A stretch of DNA of 64,000 nucleotides from Streptomyces sp. KL109B (lineage in GTDB: Bacteria; Actinomycetota; Actinomycetes; Streptomycetales; Streptomycetaceae). Position 1 is the first letter of the stretch, and every line of letters starts with the position of its first letter. A program made the position numbers and the translations under genes. The stretch spans positions 124,001 to 188,000 of the forward strand of contig NZ_JASERL010000011.1 in assembly GCF_030766935.1 (NCBI RefSeq), read 5' to 3'. The notes below the pieces were generated by a model that worked only from the letters and a program-made list of their open reading frames with translations, was not told where the DNA came from and ran no database searches. Below are positions 1-9,209 of the stretch, piece after piece.

Positions 1-806
1 CGGACAAGGTCGTCGTCTGCGCGGAGAACGTGCGGCACCGGACGCTGGTCCTGCTGGCCGCCGCGCACGGCGTCGACGTGCTGTGCGAGAAGCCGCTCGC
101 GACGACGCCCGAGGACGCCGCCGCGATGGTCGAGGCGTGCCGGGCGGCGGGGGTGCGGCTCGCGGTGGCGCACCCGGTGCGGTTCAGCCCCGCCTACCTC
201 GCGGTGCGCGACGCGGTGCGAGCGGGCACGACGGGCGAGGTGCTCACGGTTGCGGGCGCCAACAACGGCTATATGCCCGGCTCCAGGAGGCGCTGGTTCA
301 CCGATCCCGAACTGGCCGGCGGCGGCGCGGTCATGGACCACACCGTGCACGTCGTGGACCTCCTCGACGACCTCTTCGACGGCTCCCCCGCACGGTCCGT
401 CTACGCGCAGACCAACCGTCTGCTGTACGGGGACGAGGTCGCGGTCGAGACGGCGGGGCTGCTCACCGTGACGTACGCGAACGGGGCCGTCCTCACGCTC
501 GACTGCAGCTGGAGTCAGCCGCGGCACCATCCGGCGTGGGGCGGCCTCTCGATGCAGGTGGTCGGGGCGCGGGCGGCGTTGGAGATGGACGCGTTCGACC
601 AGAAGGTGCGCGGGTTCGTCGAGACGTCGCGGTCGGGCGTGGAACTCGCGTACGGCGTCGACCTGGACGCGCTGATGCTGCGGTCCTTCCTGTTCGGCGA
701 GGGTCCCGTGGCGGTCACCGACGGCGCGTCCGGGCTGCGGGCGGTGCGGATCGTGGCGGCGGCGTACGAGTCGGCGCGTACCGGAAGGGTCGTCGAACTC
801 ACGTAA
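1..806 (+). CDS. Gfo/Idh/MocA family oxidoreductase (5' truncated)
   Basis: The reading frame is already open at the left edge (codons start at base 3), so the start and most of the N-terminal Rossmann fold lie outside the window. What remains is about 267 residues. The EKPLA motif near the beginning is the hallmark of the Gfo/Idh/MocA family, where its Lys contacts substrate and nicotinamide. The rest matches the C-terminal alpha/beta domain of these NAD(P)-dependent sugar, inositol or glycoside dehydrogenases, including GGGAVMDHTVH, a common site for substrate-binding Asp and His residues. The exact substrate cannot be read. It ends at TAA, 169 bp before the MscS gene, with an inverted repeat in between, so the two genes are probably separate units. 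Confidence 0.88.
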   Translation, partial: DKVVVCAENVRHRTLVLLAAAHGVDVLCEKPLATTPEDAAAMVEACRAAGVRLAVAHPVRFSPAYLAVRDAVRAGTTGEVLTVAGANNGYMPGSRRRWFTDPELAGGGAVMDHTVHVVDLLDDLFDGSPARSVYAQTNRLLYGDEVAVETAGLLTVTYANGAVLTLDCSWSQPRHHPAWGGLSMQVVGARAALEMDAFDQKVRGFVETSRSGVELAYGVDLDALMLRSFLFGEGPVAVTDGASGLRAVRIVAAAYESARTGRVVELT

Positions 807-824
807 GGGGGTGGCGACGGACTT

Positions 825-887
825 GGGGACAGGGTGCGAGAGGCTTGTGCAGAATGGGTGAGGCTCCGGCCCGCCGCCCCTGTCCCC
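825..887. promoter_or_regulatory. Long-looped 10-bp inverted repeat
   Basis: GGGGACAGGG (825-834) and its exact reverse complement CCCTGTCCCC (878-887) are separated by 43 bases. The repeat lies between the stop of the oxidoreductase gene and the MscS gene. It could be a weak terminator without a T-run or a pair of half-sites for a regulator; the sequence does not decide between these. Confidence 0.35.
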
Positions 888-975
888 TACCGAGCAGGTA
901 CCACGTGACGAAACATCACATATCCGCCCCCGAAGCCTCGTCGGCAGCGTTCGGCCCCTTCGCCGGAGGTGTCCG

Positions 976-2076
976 ATGAGCCGCGGCGTCGAGCTCCACG
1001 ACCTGATCTTCGCCGGAGTCGCCCTGGTCGGCGGCCTGTTGGCGGGGCTGCTGCTGCGGACCCTGCTGCGCTGGCTCGGGGTGCGCGCCGGGCAGACGCG
1101 GTGGGGCGGGGACGATGTGATCGTCGACGCGCTGCGCACGCTGGTGCCGTGGGCCGCGGTCGCCGCGGGCGCGGCGGTGGCCGCGGAGGTGCTGCCGCTG
1201 ACGCCGCGCACCGGGCGGAATGTGAACATGGCGCTCACGGCGCTGCTCATCGTCGTGGCGACGCTCACGGCGGCCCGGGTGATCACGGGGCTCGTGCGGA
1301 CGGTCGCGCAGTCCCGTGCGGCGGTGGCGGGTTCGGCGACCATCTTTGTGAACATCACGCGGGTCGTGGTGCTCGCGATGGGCTTCCTGGTCGTCCTCCA
1401 GACGCTCGGCATCTCCATCGCACCGCTGCTCACCGCGCTCGGCGTCGGGGGCCTCGCCGTGGCGCTCGCCCTCCAGGACACCCTCGCGAATCTCTTCGCG
1501 GGCGTGCACATCCTCGCCTCGAAGACCGTGCAGCCCGGCGACTACATCCGGCTGAGCAGCGGTGAGGAGGGCTATGTCGTCGACATCAACTGGCGCAACA
1601 CAGTGGTGCGGCAGCTCTCCAACAACCTCGTGATCATCCCGAACACGCAGCTGTCCGGCACGAACATGACCAACTTCAGCCGCCCGGAGCAGGAGATGAC
1701 CCTGACGGTGCTCGCCGGGGTCGGCTACGACGTCGACCTGGAGGAGGTGGAGCGGGTGACGGCCGAGGTGGTCACGGAGGTCATGAAGGACGTCGAGGGC
1801 GCGGTCCCCGAGCACGAACCGCTCGTCCGCTTCCACACGTTCGGGGACTCACGGATCAGCTTCAACGTGATCCTCGGGGTCGGCGAGTTCAGCGACCAGT
1901 ACCGGATCAAGCACGAGTTCATCAAGCGGCTGCACTCCCGCTTCCGCGCCGAGGGCATCCGGATCCCGTCGCCCGCGCGGACGGTGGCGCTCGCGCCGGG
2001 CAGCGCCTCGCTGGTGATCCCGCATCAGCGGGACGCGAAGGACGTGCCGCAGACGCCGGTGGCGCCGCCCGTGTGA
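976..2076 (+). CDS. MscS-family mechanosensitive ion channel
   Basis: 366 residues. It probably forms a membrane channel that opens under membrane tension and releases solutes during hypo-osmotic shock. Hydrophobic segments lie near residues 8-28, 50-70, 78-98 and 118-140. They are followed by the amphipathic Gly/Ala-rich pore helix (GVGGLAVALALQDTLANLFA) that defines the MscS fold. A beta domain follows (VQPGDYIRL, GYVVDINWRNTVVR, NNLVIIPNTQL), then the alpha/beta cytoplasmic vestibule. The size matches ordinary MscS-like proteins. The ATG has a good ribosome-binding site (GGAGG, 7 bases upstream). The gene converges on the phospholipase C gene with only 22 bp between the stops. Confidence 0.93.
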   Translation: MSRGVELHDLIFAGVALVGGLLAGLLLRTLLRWLGVRAGQTRWGGDDVIVDALRTLVPWAAVAAGAAVAAEVLPLTPRTGRNVNMALTALLIVVATLTAARVITGLVRTVAQSRAAVAGSATIFVNITRVVVLAMGFLVVLQTLGISIAPLLTALGVGGLAVALALQDTLANLFAGVHILASKTVQPGDYIRLSSGEEGYVVDINWRNTVVRQLSNNLVIIPNTQLSGTNMTNFSRPEQEMTLTVLAGVGYDVDLEEVERVTAEVVTEVMKDVEGAVPEHEPLVRFHTFGDSRISFNVILGVGEFSDQYRIKHEFIKRLHSRFRAEGIRIPSPARTVALAPGSASLVIPHQRDAKDVPQTPVAPPV

Positions 2077-2098
2077 CGGCGCCTGAGGCCTCCTCCGG

Positions 2099-4204
2099 TC
2101 ACCCGGACACGGAAGGCCGCCCGTTCTCGATGTGCCCCATCAGGCGGCGGGCGAAGTCGGGTTCGTCGGCGCAGGTGACGGCCAGGTCGTACCAGCCGTG
2201 GGCCTTCGCCGCCGGGTGCGTGACGGTGGTCCTGTCGCCGGGCGCGACGCGGACCTGCCGGGTGAGGGCGGGGGCGTCGGAGCCGCTGACGTACGACTGC
2301 GGGCGGACGGTGAACACCTTCGCCGCGCTGCCGTGGTTGGCGAGGGTGAGGCGGACTTCGCGGGTCTTGGCGCGGATCGACGACGTGACCTCGACGGTGG
2401 ACGCGGTGAGTCCGGCGAACTCGCGGCGGAAGCCGTTGGGCCCGGTCACGGTGAACTCGTAGCGGTCCTTCGGCGGCGACACGGTCAGCGCGCGGCTGCC
2501 GGAGACGTCGCGGTGCTGCGGCACGTCGAACTCGCCCGCGTACGGGTAGAGCGCGAAGTGGGCGCTGGACGACCCGGAGTTGGTGAGGGTGACCTCGATG
2601 CGGCCGTCGTAGCCGCGCGCGTACGCGTCCGGCTGGTACGGCAGCGGGCGCGCGGGCCGGGTGCCGGTCTCCTGCTCGGGCATCTTCTGCTCGGCGGGCG
2701 GCACCGGCTTCCAGCGGTCGGTGGCGGGCGGCACCGGGCCCGGGTACTTCACGGTGGGCTGCTGCTGCGCGGTGTCGAAGTCGAAGGCCGAGGTCAGGTC
2801 GCCGCACACCCGGCGGCGCCACGGTGTGATGTTGGGGTCGTCGATGCCGGTCCACTTCTCCAGGAAGCGGTTGACGGAGGTGTGGTCGAACAGCTCGGAG
2901 CACACGTAACCGCCCACCGACCAGGGCGAGATGACGAGCATCGGCACGCGCATGCCGAGCCCGGTCGGCTGCCCCTGCCACCACTCGTCGGGGTCGTCGG
3001 CCTCCGGCACGGGCGGCGGCACGTGGTCGAAGAAGCCGTCGTTCTCGTCGTAGTTGATGAACACGACGGTCTTGCGCCACACGTCCGGATGCGAGGCGAG
3101 GGCGTCGAGCACCTTGTACGGGACGCTGGCGCTCGCGGCCGGGACGGAGACGCTGGGGTGCTCGGAGTCGACGGCGGAGGGCACGAGGTACGAGACCGCG
3201 GGCAGCTTTCCCGCGGCGACGTCGGCGGCGAAGTGCTCGGCGAGGGTGCCGGTGGGCACGCGGCGCAGCGCCCGCTCGAACAGGCTGCGCTCCTCCTTGA
3301 TGAGCGCAGCGACCCCCTCGTCGAGGAGCCCGAGCAGCCGCTCCCGCTCGGCGGCGGTGTCGGCGTCGCGGACGACGGCGTAGAAGGACTCCATGTACGT
3401 GTGTCCACCGGTCTTGGCGAGGGCCTTGCGGGCGACCGCCTTGAAGGTGGCGTAGAACTCGATCTGGTTGTCGGTGAAGTTCTCCCACTCGGTGTACGTC
3501 TGCCAGCTGCGCCCCTCCTTTTCGAGGAGCTCGGCGAACGTGGGCCAGTCGTACCCCTTGTGCACCCCCTCCTCGTAGGCGTCGTTGCCGATGGCGCGTC
3601 CGCCGGCCGGCTCGTCGCCGGAGTTGCCGCTCCACAGGTAGTTGCGGTTCGGGCTGGTGGAGCTGTGCATGGAGGAGTGGTAGGCGTCGCAGACCGTGAA
3701 GGTGTCGGCGAGTTCGTACTGCAGGGGTATGTCGGAGCGGTCGTAATACGCCATCGTGGCGGCGGTCTTGGCGGAGACCCACTGGTTCATCCAGCCGTTG
3801 TTCCACGCCTTGTGGCCGCCGCCCCAGTCGTGGTTGAGGGCGTCGATGTACTGGAGGTCGCGCTGCTGCTCCTCGGCGGCGGCGCGCACGGAGAACGGCA
3901 GGACTCTCTTCGCGCCGTCGGGCTGCTCGAACACGGGCTTCCCGTCGGGCAGCCGGACCGCGTTACGGTCGGCGAAGCCACGGACGCCGCGCAGCGTGCC
4001 GAAGTAGTGGTCGAACGACCGGTTCTCCTGCATCAGGATCACCACGTGCTCGATGGCGTCGAGCCCGCCGGCCGGCGGCTCGGCGGCCAGCGCCCGCTGG
4101 AGAGAGGGCGGCAGCAGCGAACCCGCCGCGGCGGCGCCGACCGCTCCCGCGCCGAGGGCGAGGGCGCGGCGCCGGGACACGGGATGCGAGAGGGGGTCGG
4201 TCAT
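2099..4204 (-). CDS. Tat-exported phosphocholine-specific phospholipase C
   Basis: 701 residues. The N-terminus carries a twin-arginine signal (SRRRALALGAG followed by an Ala-rich hydrophobic stretch and an ALA-AEP cleavage region), so export folded through Tat is expected. The mature protein starts with HVVILMQENRSFDHYFG, the metal-site signature of the acid phosphatase/phospholipase C superfamily. Further family motifs are NYDENDGFFDHVPPP and GLGMRVPMLVISPWS, and the last ~170 residues hold two beta-sandwich domains typical of these enzymes (DUF756 type). Family members hydrolyse phosphatidylcholine or sphingomyelin outside the cell. The start is the first ATG before the Tat motif. The upstream region holds an 8-bp tandem repeat. 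Substrate preference is inferred from the family. Confidence 0.92.
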   Translation of the reverse strand: MTDPLSHPVSRRRALALGAGAVGAAAAGSLLPPSLQRALAAEPPAGGLDAIEHVVILMQENRSFDHYFGTLRGVRGFADRNAVRLPDGKPVFEQPDGAKRVLPFSVRAAAEEQQRDLQYIDALNHDWGGGHKAWNNGWMNQWVSAKTAATMAYYDRSDIPLQYELADTFTVCDAYHSSMHSSTSPNRNYLWSGNSGDEPAGGRAIGNDAYEEGVHKGYDWPTFAELLEKEGRSWQTYTEWENFTDNQIEFYATFKAVARKALAKTGGHTYMESFYAVVRDADTAAERERLLGLLDEGVAALIKEERSLFERALRRVPTGTLAEHFAADVAAGKLPAVSYLVPSAVDSEHPSVSVPAASASVPYKVLDALASHPDVWRKTVVFINYDENDGFFDHVPPPVPEADDPDEWWQGQPTGLGMRVPMLVISPWSVGGYVCSELFDHTSVNRFLEKWTGIDDPNITPWRRRVCGDLTSAFDFDTAQQQPTVKYPGPVPPATDRWKPVPPAEQKMPEQETGTRPARPLPYQPDAYARGYDGRIEVTLTNSGSSSAHFALYPYAGEFDVPQHRDVSGSRALTVSPPKDRYEFTVTGPNGFRREFAGLTASTVEVTSSIRAKTREVRLTLANHGSAAKVFTVRPQSYVSGSDAPALTRQVRVAPGDRTTVTHPAAKAHGWYDLAVTCADEPDFARRLMGHIENGRPSVSG

Positions 4205-4222
4205 GTCTGCGGCTCCTGAATT

Positions 4223-4286
4223 CGGTGGATCAGTGGATCAGTGGGTCAGTGGGTCAGTGGGTCAGTGGGTCAGTGGGTCAGTGGGG
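4223..4286. repeat. Tandem repeat of an 8-bp unit, about eight copies
   Basis: The unit is CAGTGGGT on the plus strand. Starting at 4223 the copies read CGGTGGAT, CAGTGGAT, five copies of CAGTGGGT, and CAGTGGGG. The array lies 19-82 bp upstream of the phospholipase C start codon, where its leader and perhaps part of its promoter should be. Eight is not a multiple of three, and the array is outside any coding region. Copy-number change would alter promoter or leader spacing. Confidence 0.9.
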
Positions 4287-4431
4287 GGACGAATATCGGT
4301 ACGCAGAGACGCTACGAGGATGGACGGTACGGACGGTGAGCACTGGATGAACTCATGTCGGCACCACACAATCAACCTCTGGACAAGGACGAACGTGGAA
4401 TTGCTTGATCTTGACGAGTAGGGTGCGCCGC

Positions 4432-5775
4432 ATGAAATTGACCCTTCTCGGTGGCGGCGGTTTCCGGGTTCCGCTGGTGTACGGAGCGCTGCTCACGGAC
4501 CACGCGGAGGGCCGTGTCACCGAGGTCGCCCTGTACGACCTGGACGCCGGCCGCCTCGACGCGATCGCGCGGGTCCTCGCCGAGCAGGCCGAAGGGGTGC
4601 CGGACGCGCCTACGGTCACCGTCACCACCGACCTCGACGAGGCGCTGCGCGGCACGGACTTCGTGTTCTCGGCGATCCGGGTGGGCGGGCTCGAAGGGCG
4701 GGCGGCGGACGAGCGGATCGCGCTCGCCGAGGATGTGCTGGGGCAGGAGACGGTCGGGGCGGGCGGGCTCGCGTACGGGCTTCGGACGCTGCCGGTCGTC
4801 GAGGAGATTGCGCGCCGCGTGGCCGAAGTCGCCCCGGACGCCTGGTTCATCAACTTCACCAACCCGGCTGGCCTCGTCACGGAGGCGCTGGCGCAGCACC
4901 TCGGTGACCGTGTCATCGGCATCTGCGACTCCCCCGTGGGCCTCGGGAAGCGGGTGGCGCGGGCGCTCGGCGCCGATCCGAAGGACGCGTGGGTCGACTA
5001 CGTCGGGCTCAACCACCTGGGCTGGCTGCGCGGCCTTCGCGTCCACGGCCGCGACGAACTGCCCCGCCTCCTCGCCGACGACACACTCCTCGGCTCCTTC
5101 GAGGAGGGCAAGCTGTTCGGTACGGAGTGGCTGCGCGAGTTGGGCTCGATCCCCAACGAGTACCTGCACTACTACTACTTCAACCGCGAGGCGGTGCGCG
5201 CCTATCAGGAGGCGGAGGCCACGCGCGGCGCGTTCCTGCACGTGCAGCAGTCCCGGTTCTACGACCGGATGCGCGACCCGGCGGCGCCGCCCCTGAAGAC
5301 GTGGGACGCGACGCGGGCCGAGCGCGAGGCCACGTACATGGCGGAGAACCGGGAGGCGGCGGGCGCGGGCGAGCGCGACGAGGCGTCGCTGACCGAGTCC
5401 GGCGGCTACGAGAAGGTGGCGCTGGACCTGATGCGTGCCATCGCCCGCGACGAGCGCGCCACGCTGATCCTCAACGTCCGCAACCGCACGACCCTTTCGG
5501 CCCTCGACGCGGACGCCGTGATCGAGGTGCCGTGCCTGGTCGACGGGAACGGCGCGCACCCCGTCGCCGTGGATCCGCTGCCGGGTCATGCGACGGGGCT
5601 CGTGACGTCGGTGAAGGCGGTCGAGCGCGAGGTGCTGGCCGCCGCCCGCTCCGGCTCGCGGGCGACGGCGGTGCAGGCGTTCGCGCTGCACCCGCTGGTG
5701 GACTCGGTGAACGTGGCGCGGCGCCTCGTCGACGCGTACCGCTCGGCGCATCCGGGGCTCGGCTACCTCCGCTGA
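4432..5775 (+). CDS. Glycoside hydrolase family 4 (6-phospho-beta-glucosidase type)
   Basis: 447 residues. GH4 enzymes hydrolyse glycosides or 6-phosphoglycosides by an NAD- and Mn-dependent oxidation-elimination mechanism in the cytoplasm. The N-terminal dinucleotide fold is clear (KLTLLGGGGFRVP). NFTNPAGLVTEAL and GICDSPVGL supply the metal and substrate Asn/Cys region, and GLNHLGWLRG is the usual GH4 motif. The chosen start is the ATG directly before KLTLL; a longer in-frame start at 4405 would add nine residues not typical of the family. A TAGGGT about 8 bases upstream could be a -10 element of a leaderless transcript. The 3' end overlaps the convergent permease gene by 13 bp. Confidence 0.9.
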   Translation: MKLTLLGGGGFRVPLVYGALLTDHAEGRVTEVALYDLDAGRLDAIARVLAEQAEGVPDAPTVTVTTDLDEALRGTDFVFSAIRVGGLEGRAADERIALAEDVLGQETVGAGGLAYGLRTLPVVEEIARRVAEVAPDAWFINFTNPAGLVTEALAQHLGDRVIGICDSPVGLGKRVARALGADPKDAWVDYVGLNHLGWLRGLRVHGRDELPRLLADDTLLGSFEEGKLFGTEWLRELGSIPNEYLHYYYFNREAVRAYQEAEATRGAFLHVQQSRFYDRMRDPAAPPLKTWDATRAEREATYMAENREAAGAGERDEASLTESGGYEKVALDLMRAIARDERATLILNVRNRTTLSALDADAVIEVPCLVDGNGAHPVAVDPLPGHATGLVTSVKAVEREVLAAARSGSRATAVQAFALHPLVDSVNVARRLVDAYRSAHPGLGYLR

Positions 5776-7217
5776 CGGTGCTCGGCCGAATTCCGGTACC
5801 CGTACGCCGCGTAGACCCCCACCCCGATGAGCATCCACACGGCGAACCGCACCCAGGTCACCCAGTCCAGGTTGCTGATCAGCCACACGGAGAAGGCGAC
5901 ACCGATCGCCGGGACCAGCGGCACCAGCGGCGTACGGAAGGAACGCGGCAGGTCGGGGCGCGTCTTCCGCAGCACGACGACGGCGATGGCGACGACGATG
6001 AACGCCATCAGGATGCCGATGTTGGTGAGGTCGGCGGCCTCCCGGATGGGCAGGAACCCGGCGATCAGCGCGGAGCCGATGCCGACCGGCCAGATGACGC
6101 GCGTGGGCACGTGCCTGCGCGGGTGGTTGCGGGCGAAGTAGCGCGGCAGCAGCCCGTCGCGGCTCATCGAGTACCAGACACGTGACACCGCCAGCATGTT
6201 GGCGAACGCGGACGTGGTGATGCCGATGACCGCGCCCACGGCCACGACGAGCCCGAGCCCACCGAGCCCGACGGCCGTCAGGGCGCTGGAGAACGGACTC
6301 GCCACATCGATGTCCCGATAGTCCTGCATCCCGAGCAGAACAACACACACACCGAGATAGATGAACGCGGCGATGCCGAGCGAGATCACGATGGCCTTCG
6401 GCAGCACCTTCTTCGCCTCGGCGCTCTCCTCGGCCGCCGCGCTCATGGCGTCGTATCCGTAGACGGCGAAGAAGGCGGTCGCGGCTCCGGTGAAAGCGCC
6501 GCCAACCCCGTACGGCAGGAACGGCGTGTAGTTCCCCGACTTGATGTGAAAGGCACCGGCGACCACGACGAGCGCGACGATGCCCAGCTTCACGACCACG
6601 AGGATCGTCTCGAAGCGCGCCGACTCCTTGGTGCCACGGGACAGCACGAACGCGAGAAGCAGACACAGCAGCAGCGCGAACAGGTCGACGCGATGCCCGG
6701 AGCCGGTACCGGGGGCACCCAGCATCCACGTGGGCACATCAATGCCGACATGCTCCAGGATGTACGAGAAGTACCCGGACACCGCGATGGCGACGACGGC
6801 CACGATCGCGGTGTATTCGAGCAGCAGGTCCCAGCCGATCGCCCAGCCGACGAACTCGCCGAGCGCGGCGTACGAGTAGGTGTAGGCGGAGCCCGCCTTC
6901 GGGATGGAGCCGGCGAACTCGGCGTAACAGAGCGCGGCCGCACCGCTGGCCACGATCGCGATGAGGAACGAGATCATCACTCCGGGCCCGGCGTCCTGAT
7001 GGGCCACGACTCCGGCGAGCGAGAAGACCCCCGCACCGACCAGACCGCCGAGGCTGAGCGCGACCAACTGCCACAGCCCCATGGTGCGTTGGAGCCCTCC
7101 GCTGGTCACCTCCTCGGAGTCGTCGACGGGCTTGAGGCGGAAGACGCCGGCGCGGGAGAGGAGTCCGCCGTCGGGCCCGGCCGGGTCACGGGGTGGGTTG
7201 GTGGTCGTACGGGACAC
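5763..7217 (-). CDS. APC-family amino acid permease
   Basis: 484 residues with about 12-13 membrane segments. The first holds the APC signature GLVGAGVFSLAGVVA, which forms the substrate carboxylate site. The order of helices and the motif EFAGSIPKAGSAYTYSY match cationic or general amino acid permeases (YfnA/CAT type). The start is a GTG with AGGAG five bases upstream; the open frame extends further but without a ribosome-binding site. It is the last gene of the minus-strand hydroxyproline arm, 37 bp after the epimerase. From that context I infer uptake of hydroxyproline or proline; the sequence itself gives only the family. Confidence 0.9.
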   Translation of the reverse strand: MSRTTTNPPRDPAGPDGGLLSRAGVFRLKPVDDSEEVTSGGLQRTMGLWQLVALSLGGLVGAGVFSLAGVVAHQDAGPGVMISFLIAIVASGAAALCYAEFAGSIPKAGSAYTYSYAALGEFVGWAIGWDLLLEYTAIVAVVAIAVSGYFSYILEHVGIDVPTWMLGAPGTGSGHRVDLFALLLCLLLAFVLSRGTKESARFETILVVVKLGIVALVVVAGAFHIKSGNYTPFLPYGVGGAFTGAATAFFAVYGYDAMSAAAEESAEAKKVLPKAIVISLGIAAFIYLGVCVVLLGMQDYRDIDVASPFSSALTAVGLGGLGLVVAVGAVIGITTSAFANMLAVSRVWYSMSRDGLLPRYFARNHPRRHVPTRVIWPVGIGSALIAGFLPIREAADLTNIGILMAFIVVAIAVVVLRKTRPDLPRSFRTPLVPLVPAIGVAFSVWLISNLDWVTWVRFAVWMLIGVGVYAAYGYRNSAEHRQRR

Positions 7218-7254
7218 GGTGACTCCTGTGAGGTCTTCGACCGCTCTACGGGGG

Positions 7255-8256
7255 TCAGAGCACGAAGCCGTGCGGGAACGGGTCGCGTGGGTCGAGGAGG
7301 TAGTTGGCCGTCGCGGTGATCCAGGCGCGACCGGAGAACTCCGGCACGACGGCGGACAGTTCACCGACCTTCGTCGTATCCACGAGCCGTCCGGTGAAGC
7401 GGGTGCCGATGAAGGACTCGTTCACGAACTCGGTGTGCAGCGGGAGTTCGCCGCGCGCGTGCAGCTGCGCCATCCGGGCGGAGGTGCCGGTGCCGCAGGG
7501 CGAGCGGTCGAACCATCCCGGCTGGATCGCCATGGCGTTGCGGGAGTGCCGTGCGGTGGAGTCGGGGGCGAGGAACTGCACGTGTTTGCAGCCGCCGATG
7601 ACCGGGTCGACGGGGTGGGCCGGCCGGTTGTGCTCGTTGATGGCGTCGGAGATGGCGAGCCCGGCCTTGAGGATGTCGTCCTTGCGGGCCCGGTCGAAGG
7701 GCAGACCGAGTTGTTCCAGCTCGGTGATGGCATAGAAGTTCCCGCCGTACGCCATGTCGTAGCGGACCTCGCCGTAACCGGGCACCTTCACGGTGGCGTC
7801 GAGTTCGAGCGCGAAGGCGTCCACATTACGGAGGGTGACCTGCTCGGCGACCCCGTCGCGCACGGCGACCCGCGCCTCGACGAGCCCGGCGGGCGTGTCG
7901 AGCCGCACGACCGTCTCGGGCTCACTCACCTCCACCATGCCGGTCTCCACGAGCACGGTGGCGACGCCGATGGTGCCGTGCCCGCACATCGGCAGGAAGC
8001 CGCTGACCTCGACGTACAGCACACCCCAGTCGGCGTCGGGGCGGGTGGGCGGTTGCAGGATGGCGCCGCTCATCGCGGAGTGGCCACGCGGCTCGTCGAC
8101 GAGGAAGCGGCGGAGTTCGTCGAGGTGTTCCAGGGCGTATGTGCGCCGGTCGGCCATGGTGTCCCCGGGGATGGGGCCCACGCCGCCGGTGACGACGCGG
8201 GTGGGCATGCCCTCGGTGTGCGAGTCGACGGCACTAAGAGTACGGACGGACCGCAT
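7255..8256 (-). CDS. 4-hydroxyproline 2-epimerase (proline racemase family)
   Basis: 333 residues. The family inverts the alpha carbon of proline or hydroxyproline with two Cys residues acting as acid and base. Both are present: Cys91 in MCGHGTIG and Cys254 in SPCGTGTSARM. Two Cys argues for an epimerase; the dehydratase branch replaces one with Thr. The expected reaction is trans-4-hydroxy-L-proline to cis-4-hydroxy-D-proline in the cytoplasm, the substrate of the dehydrogenase encoded upstream. The ATG has GGAGG upstream and shares one base with the stop of the DapA-type gene, so translation is probably coupled. Neighbours make hydroxyproline far more likely than proline as substrate. Confidence 0.93.
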   Translation of the reverse strand: MRSVRTLSAVDSHTEGMPTRVVTGGVGPIPGDTMADRRTYALEHLDELRRFLVDEPRGHSAMSGAILQPPTRPDADWGVLYVEVSGFLPMCGHGTIGVATVLVETGMVEVSEPETVVRLDTPAGLVEARVAVRDGVAEQVTLRNVDAFALELDATVKVPGYGEVRYDMAYGGNFYAITELEQLGLPFDRARKDDILKAGLAISDAINEHNRPAHPVDPVIGGCKHVQFLAPDSTARHSRNAMAIQPGWFDRSPCGTGTSARMAQLHARGELPLHTEFVNESFIGTRFTGRLVDTTKVGELSAVVPEFSGRAWITATANYLLDPRDPFPHGFVL

Positions 8257-9209
8257 CACACCTCCCGGTTGTCGAGCGAGGCGATCGCACGGGCCATGTC
8301 GGCCTCGACCTGGGCGCGCATCTCGGGCAGCAGCGCGCCGCGCGGCGGCCTGCACGGCCCGCCGAACCGGCCGACCTGCTCCATGCCCAACTTGATGGCC
8401 TGCACGAACTCGGTCCGCGAGTCCCAGCGGAAGGCCGCGACGAGCGGCTCGTACAAGGCCCGCGCCTCCTCCAACTTGCCTGCGACGGCCAGCTCGTAGA
8501 GGCGGGCGGACTCGGCGGGAAACACGTTCGGAAACCCGGCGAACCACCCGGTGGCCCCCATCAACAAGCTCTCAAGGACCACATCATCAGCGCCACTGAT
8601 GACTTCGAGCCCCGGCGCCTTCTCCTTGATTTCGAGCACCCGCCGCACATCACCGGAGAACTCCTTCACGGCCACGATGTTGTCGATCTGCCCGATCTCG
8701 GCGAGCAGATCGGGCGTGAGGTCGACCTTCGTGTCGAAGGGGTTGTTGTAGACCATCACCGGAAGCCCGACGGACGCGACGGCGGTGAAGTGGTCGACGA
8801 CATCACGGGAGTTGGCCCGGTACAGGGTCGGCGGCAGGCACAGCACTCCGTCCGCGCCGTCCTCGGCCGCCACCTCGGCCCAGTGCCTGGCCTGGTGGGA
8901 GCCGACACCGTGCACACCGACGACGACGATGCCGTCGTCACCGACCGCGTCGATGGCCGTACGGGCCACCTTGCGGCGCTCCTCGTCGGTGAGGGAGGAG
9001 TACTCGCCGAGCGAGCCGTTCGGGCCGACGCCGCGGCAGCCGTTGTCGACGAGCCAGCGGCAGTGCTCGGCGTAGCGGTCGAAGTCGACGGCCAGTCCGG
9101 CGGGGGCGGAGGTGTCCTCGTAGTACGGGAGGGCGGTGGCGACGACGACGCCACCGAGACCGAGGGAGCCCTGCTCCTGCTTCTTCGTCTGCTGCTTGTT
9201 GTCGCTCAT
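8256..9209 (-). CDS. DapA-family lyase, probable pyrroline-4-hydroxy-2-carboxylate deaminase
   Basis: 317 residues, a class I aldolase barrel of the DHDPS/NAL family. Schiff-base Lys182 (NIVAVKEFSGD) and the proton-relay Tyr154 (YNNPFDT) are present, and GPNGSLGEYSSLT corresponds to the phosphate/carboxylate-binding GTTGE region. A lysine-pathway DapA would normally sit elsewhere. Between a hydroxyproline epimerase and a D-hydroxyproline dehydrogenase the expected role is deamination of pyrroline-4-hydroxy-2-carboxylate to 2-oxoglutarate semialdehyde. The ATG has AGGAAG upstream and overlaps the stop of the dehydrogenase alpha gene by 4 bases. The first 17 residues are a polar Gln/Lys-rich extension. 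Confidence 0.9.
   Translation of the reverse strand: MSDNKQQTKKQEQGSLGLGGVVVATALPYYEDTSAPAGLAVDFDRYAEHCRWLVDNGCRGVGPNGSLGEYSSLTDEERRKVARTAIDAVGDDGIVVVGVHGVGSHQARHWAEVAAEDGADGVLCLPPTLYRANSRDVVDHFTAVASVGLPVMVYNNPFDTKVDLTPDLLAEIGQIDNIVAVKEFSGDVRRVLEIKEKAPGLEVISGADDVVLESLLMGATGWFAGFPNVFPAESARLYELAVAGKLEEARALYEPLVAAFRWDSRTEFVQAIKLGMEQVGRFGGPCRPPRGALLPEMRAQVEADMARAIASLDNREV

Noticed and set aside
8256..9209. Lysine-pathway dihydrodipicolinate synthase
   Set aside because: The fold and Schiff-base Lys fit, but the gene is overlapped by hydroxyproline genes on both sides and lacks other lysine genes nearby; the deaminase of the hydroxyproline route is more likely.
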